NCBI GenBank assembly: GCA_003527165.1
Contig: DPSI01000014.1
Coordinates: 1-5,451 of the forward strand
Source of the DNA: Pseudomonas sp.
GTDB taxonomy: Bacteria > Pseudomonadota > Gammaproteobacteria > Pseudomonadales > Pseudomonadaceae
Direction: 5' to 3'
Length of the DNA: 5,451 nucleotides
This document shows, piece after piece, positions 5,319 to 5,451 of the stretch; position 1 is the stretch's first letter; each line of letters begins with the position of its first letter. The notes below the pieces were generated by a model that did no database searches, was not told the origin of the DNA, and saw only the letters and a list, made by a program, of their open reading frames with translations. Position numbers and translations under genes: made by a program.

Positions 5319-5451
5319 TCGCCACCTGATGCGTCGCGGCCTGCTCGGCCTGGCGCTGGCATCCTGCCTGGCCCTGGTCGCCTGCAACGAAGACACCGGC
5401 GAAACCGCCGCCTCGATCCCGGTACCCACCGAGGAAACCGTCGCCACGCCC
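5311..5451 (+). CDS. Start of a second exported protein, probably the inactive M16 partner, cut by window edge
   Basis: Only 47 codons are present, open to the right edge. The start ATG overlaps the end of the M16 peptidase gene by 8 nt and has a good GAGGAA ribosome site. The peptide begins MSDRHLMRR, followed by a hydrophobic stretch (10-24). Two lipobox-like motifs are visible: LASC ending at C19 and LVAC ending at C25. After C25 the sequence turns into a flexible Glu/Thr/Pro/Ala-rich linker, as in many lipoproteins. No M16 domain residue lies inside the window. The identification as the second, non-catalytic M16 subunit comes only from position: in Pseudomonas the active M16B gene beside ftsY is followed by another M16 gene. 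A plain Sec signal peptide, rather than lipidation, remains possible. Confidence 0.75.
   Translation, partial: MSDRHLMRRGLLGLALASCLALVACNEDTGETAASIPVPTEETVATP

Noticed and set aside
5317..5376. Twin-arginine (Tat) signal on the second exported protein
   Set aside because: RRGLLGL follows Met-Arg-Arg but lacks the other consensus Tat residues, and the lipobox/Sec features fit better.

Overview
The window is a conserved core-genome segment of a GC-rich gammaproteobacterium, almost certainly Pseudomonas or a close relative in the Pseudomonadaceae. This rests on the visible proteins (RpoH, FtsX, FtsE, FtsY and a zinc-dependent M16 peptidase) and on their order, which as far as I recall matches the Pseudomonas aeruginosa locus around PA0371-PA0376. 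No mobile element, CRISPR array, tRNA or rRNA is visible, and I see no sign of recent transfer.

Layout. The left two thirds (1-3730) is one leftward block on the minus strand: ftsY, then ftsE, then ftsX, then rpoH. rpoH is cut by the left edge, so only its first 201 codons are present. ftsY/ftsE and ftsE/ftsX overlap by ATGA-type junctions, so the three are almost certainly one translationally coupled operon. A 110 bp AT-rich gap (604-714) separates ftsX from rpoH. It carries a sigma-E (AlgU)-like promoter, a sigma-70-like extended -10 promoter and several inverted repeats, so rpoH probably has its own stress-responsive transcription as well as read-through. A 235 bp divergent intergenic region (3731-3965) holds a candidate leftward promoter for ftsY and a candidate rightward promoter for the M16 pair. 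The right part (3966-5451) carries a periplasmic M16B zinc peptidase gene. Its end overlaps by 8 nt the start of a second exported protein, truncated by the right edge, probably the catalytically inactive M16 partner.

How the genes work together. FtsY is the receptor for the signal recognition particle and delivers ribosomes making inner-membrane proteins to SecYEG. FtsE/FtsX form an ABC-type complex at the division site that controls periplasmic peptidoglycan hydrolases. RpoH is the heat-shock sigma factor. The M16 proteins probably form a heterodimeric periplasmic peptidase. The common theme is envelope biogenesis and protein quality control.

I did not find an undescribed genetic system. 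The points most worth a second look are regulatory: the structure of the rpoH leader and its stacked promoters, a perfect 15 bp palindrome upstream of rpoH, start-site choice for ftsY and the M16 gene, and tandem lipoboxes on the second exported protein.
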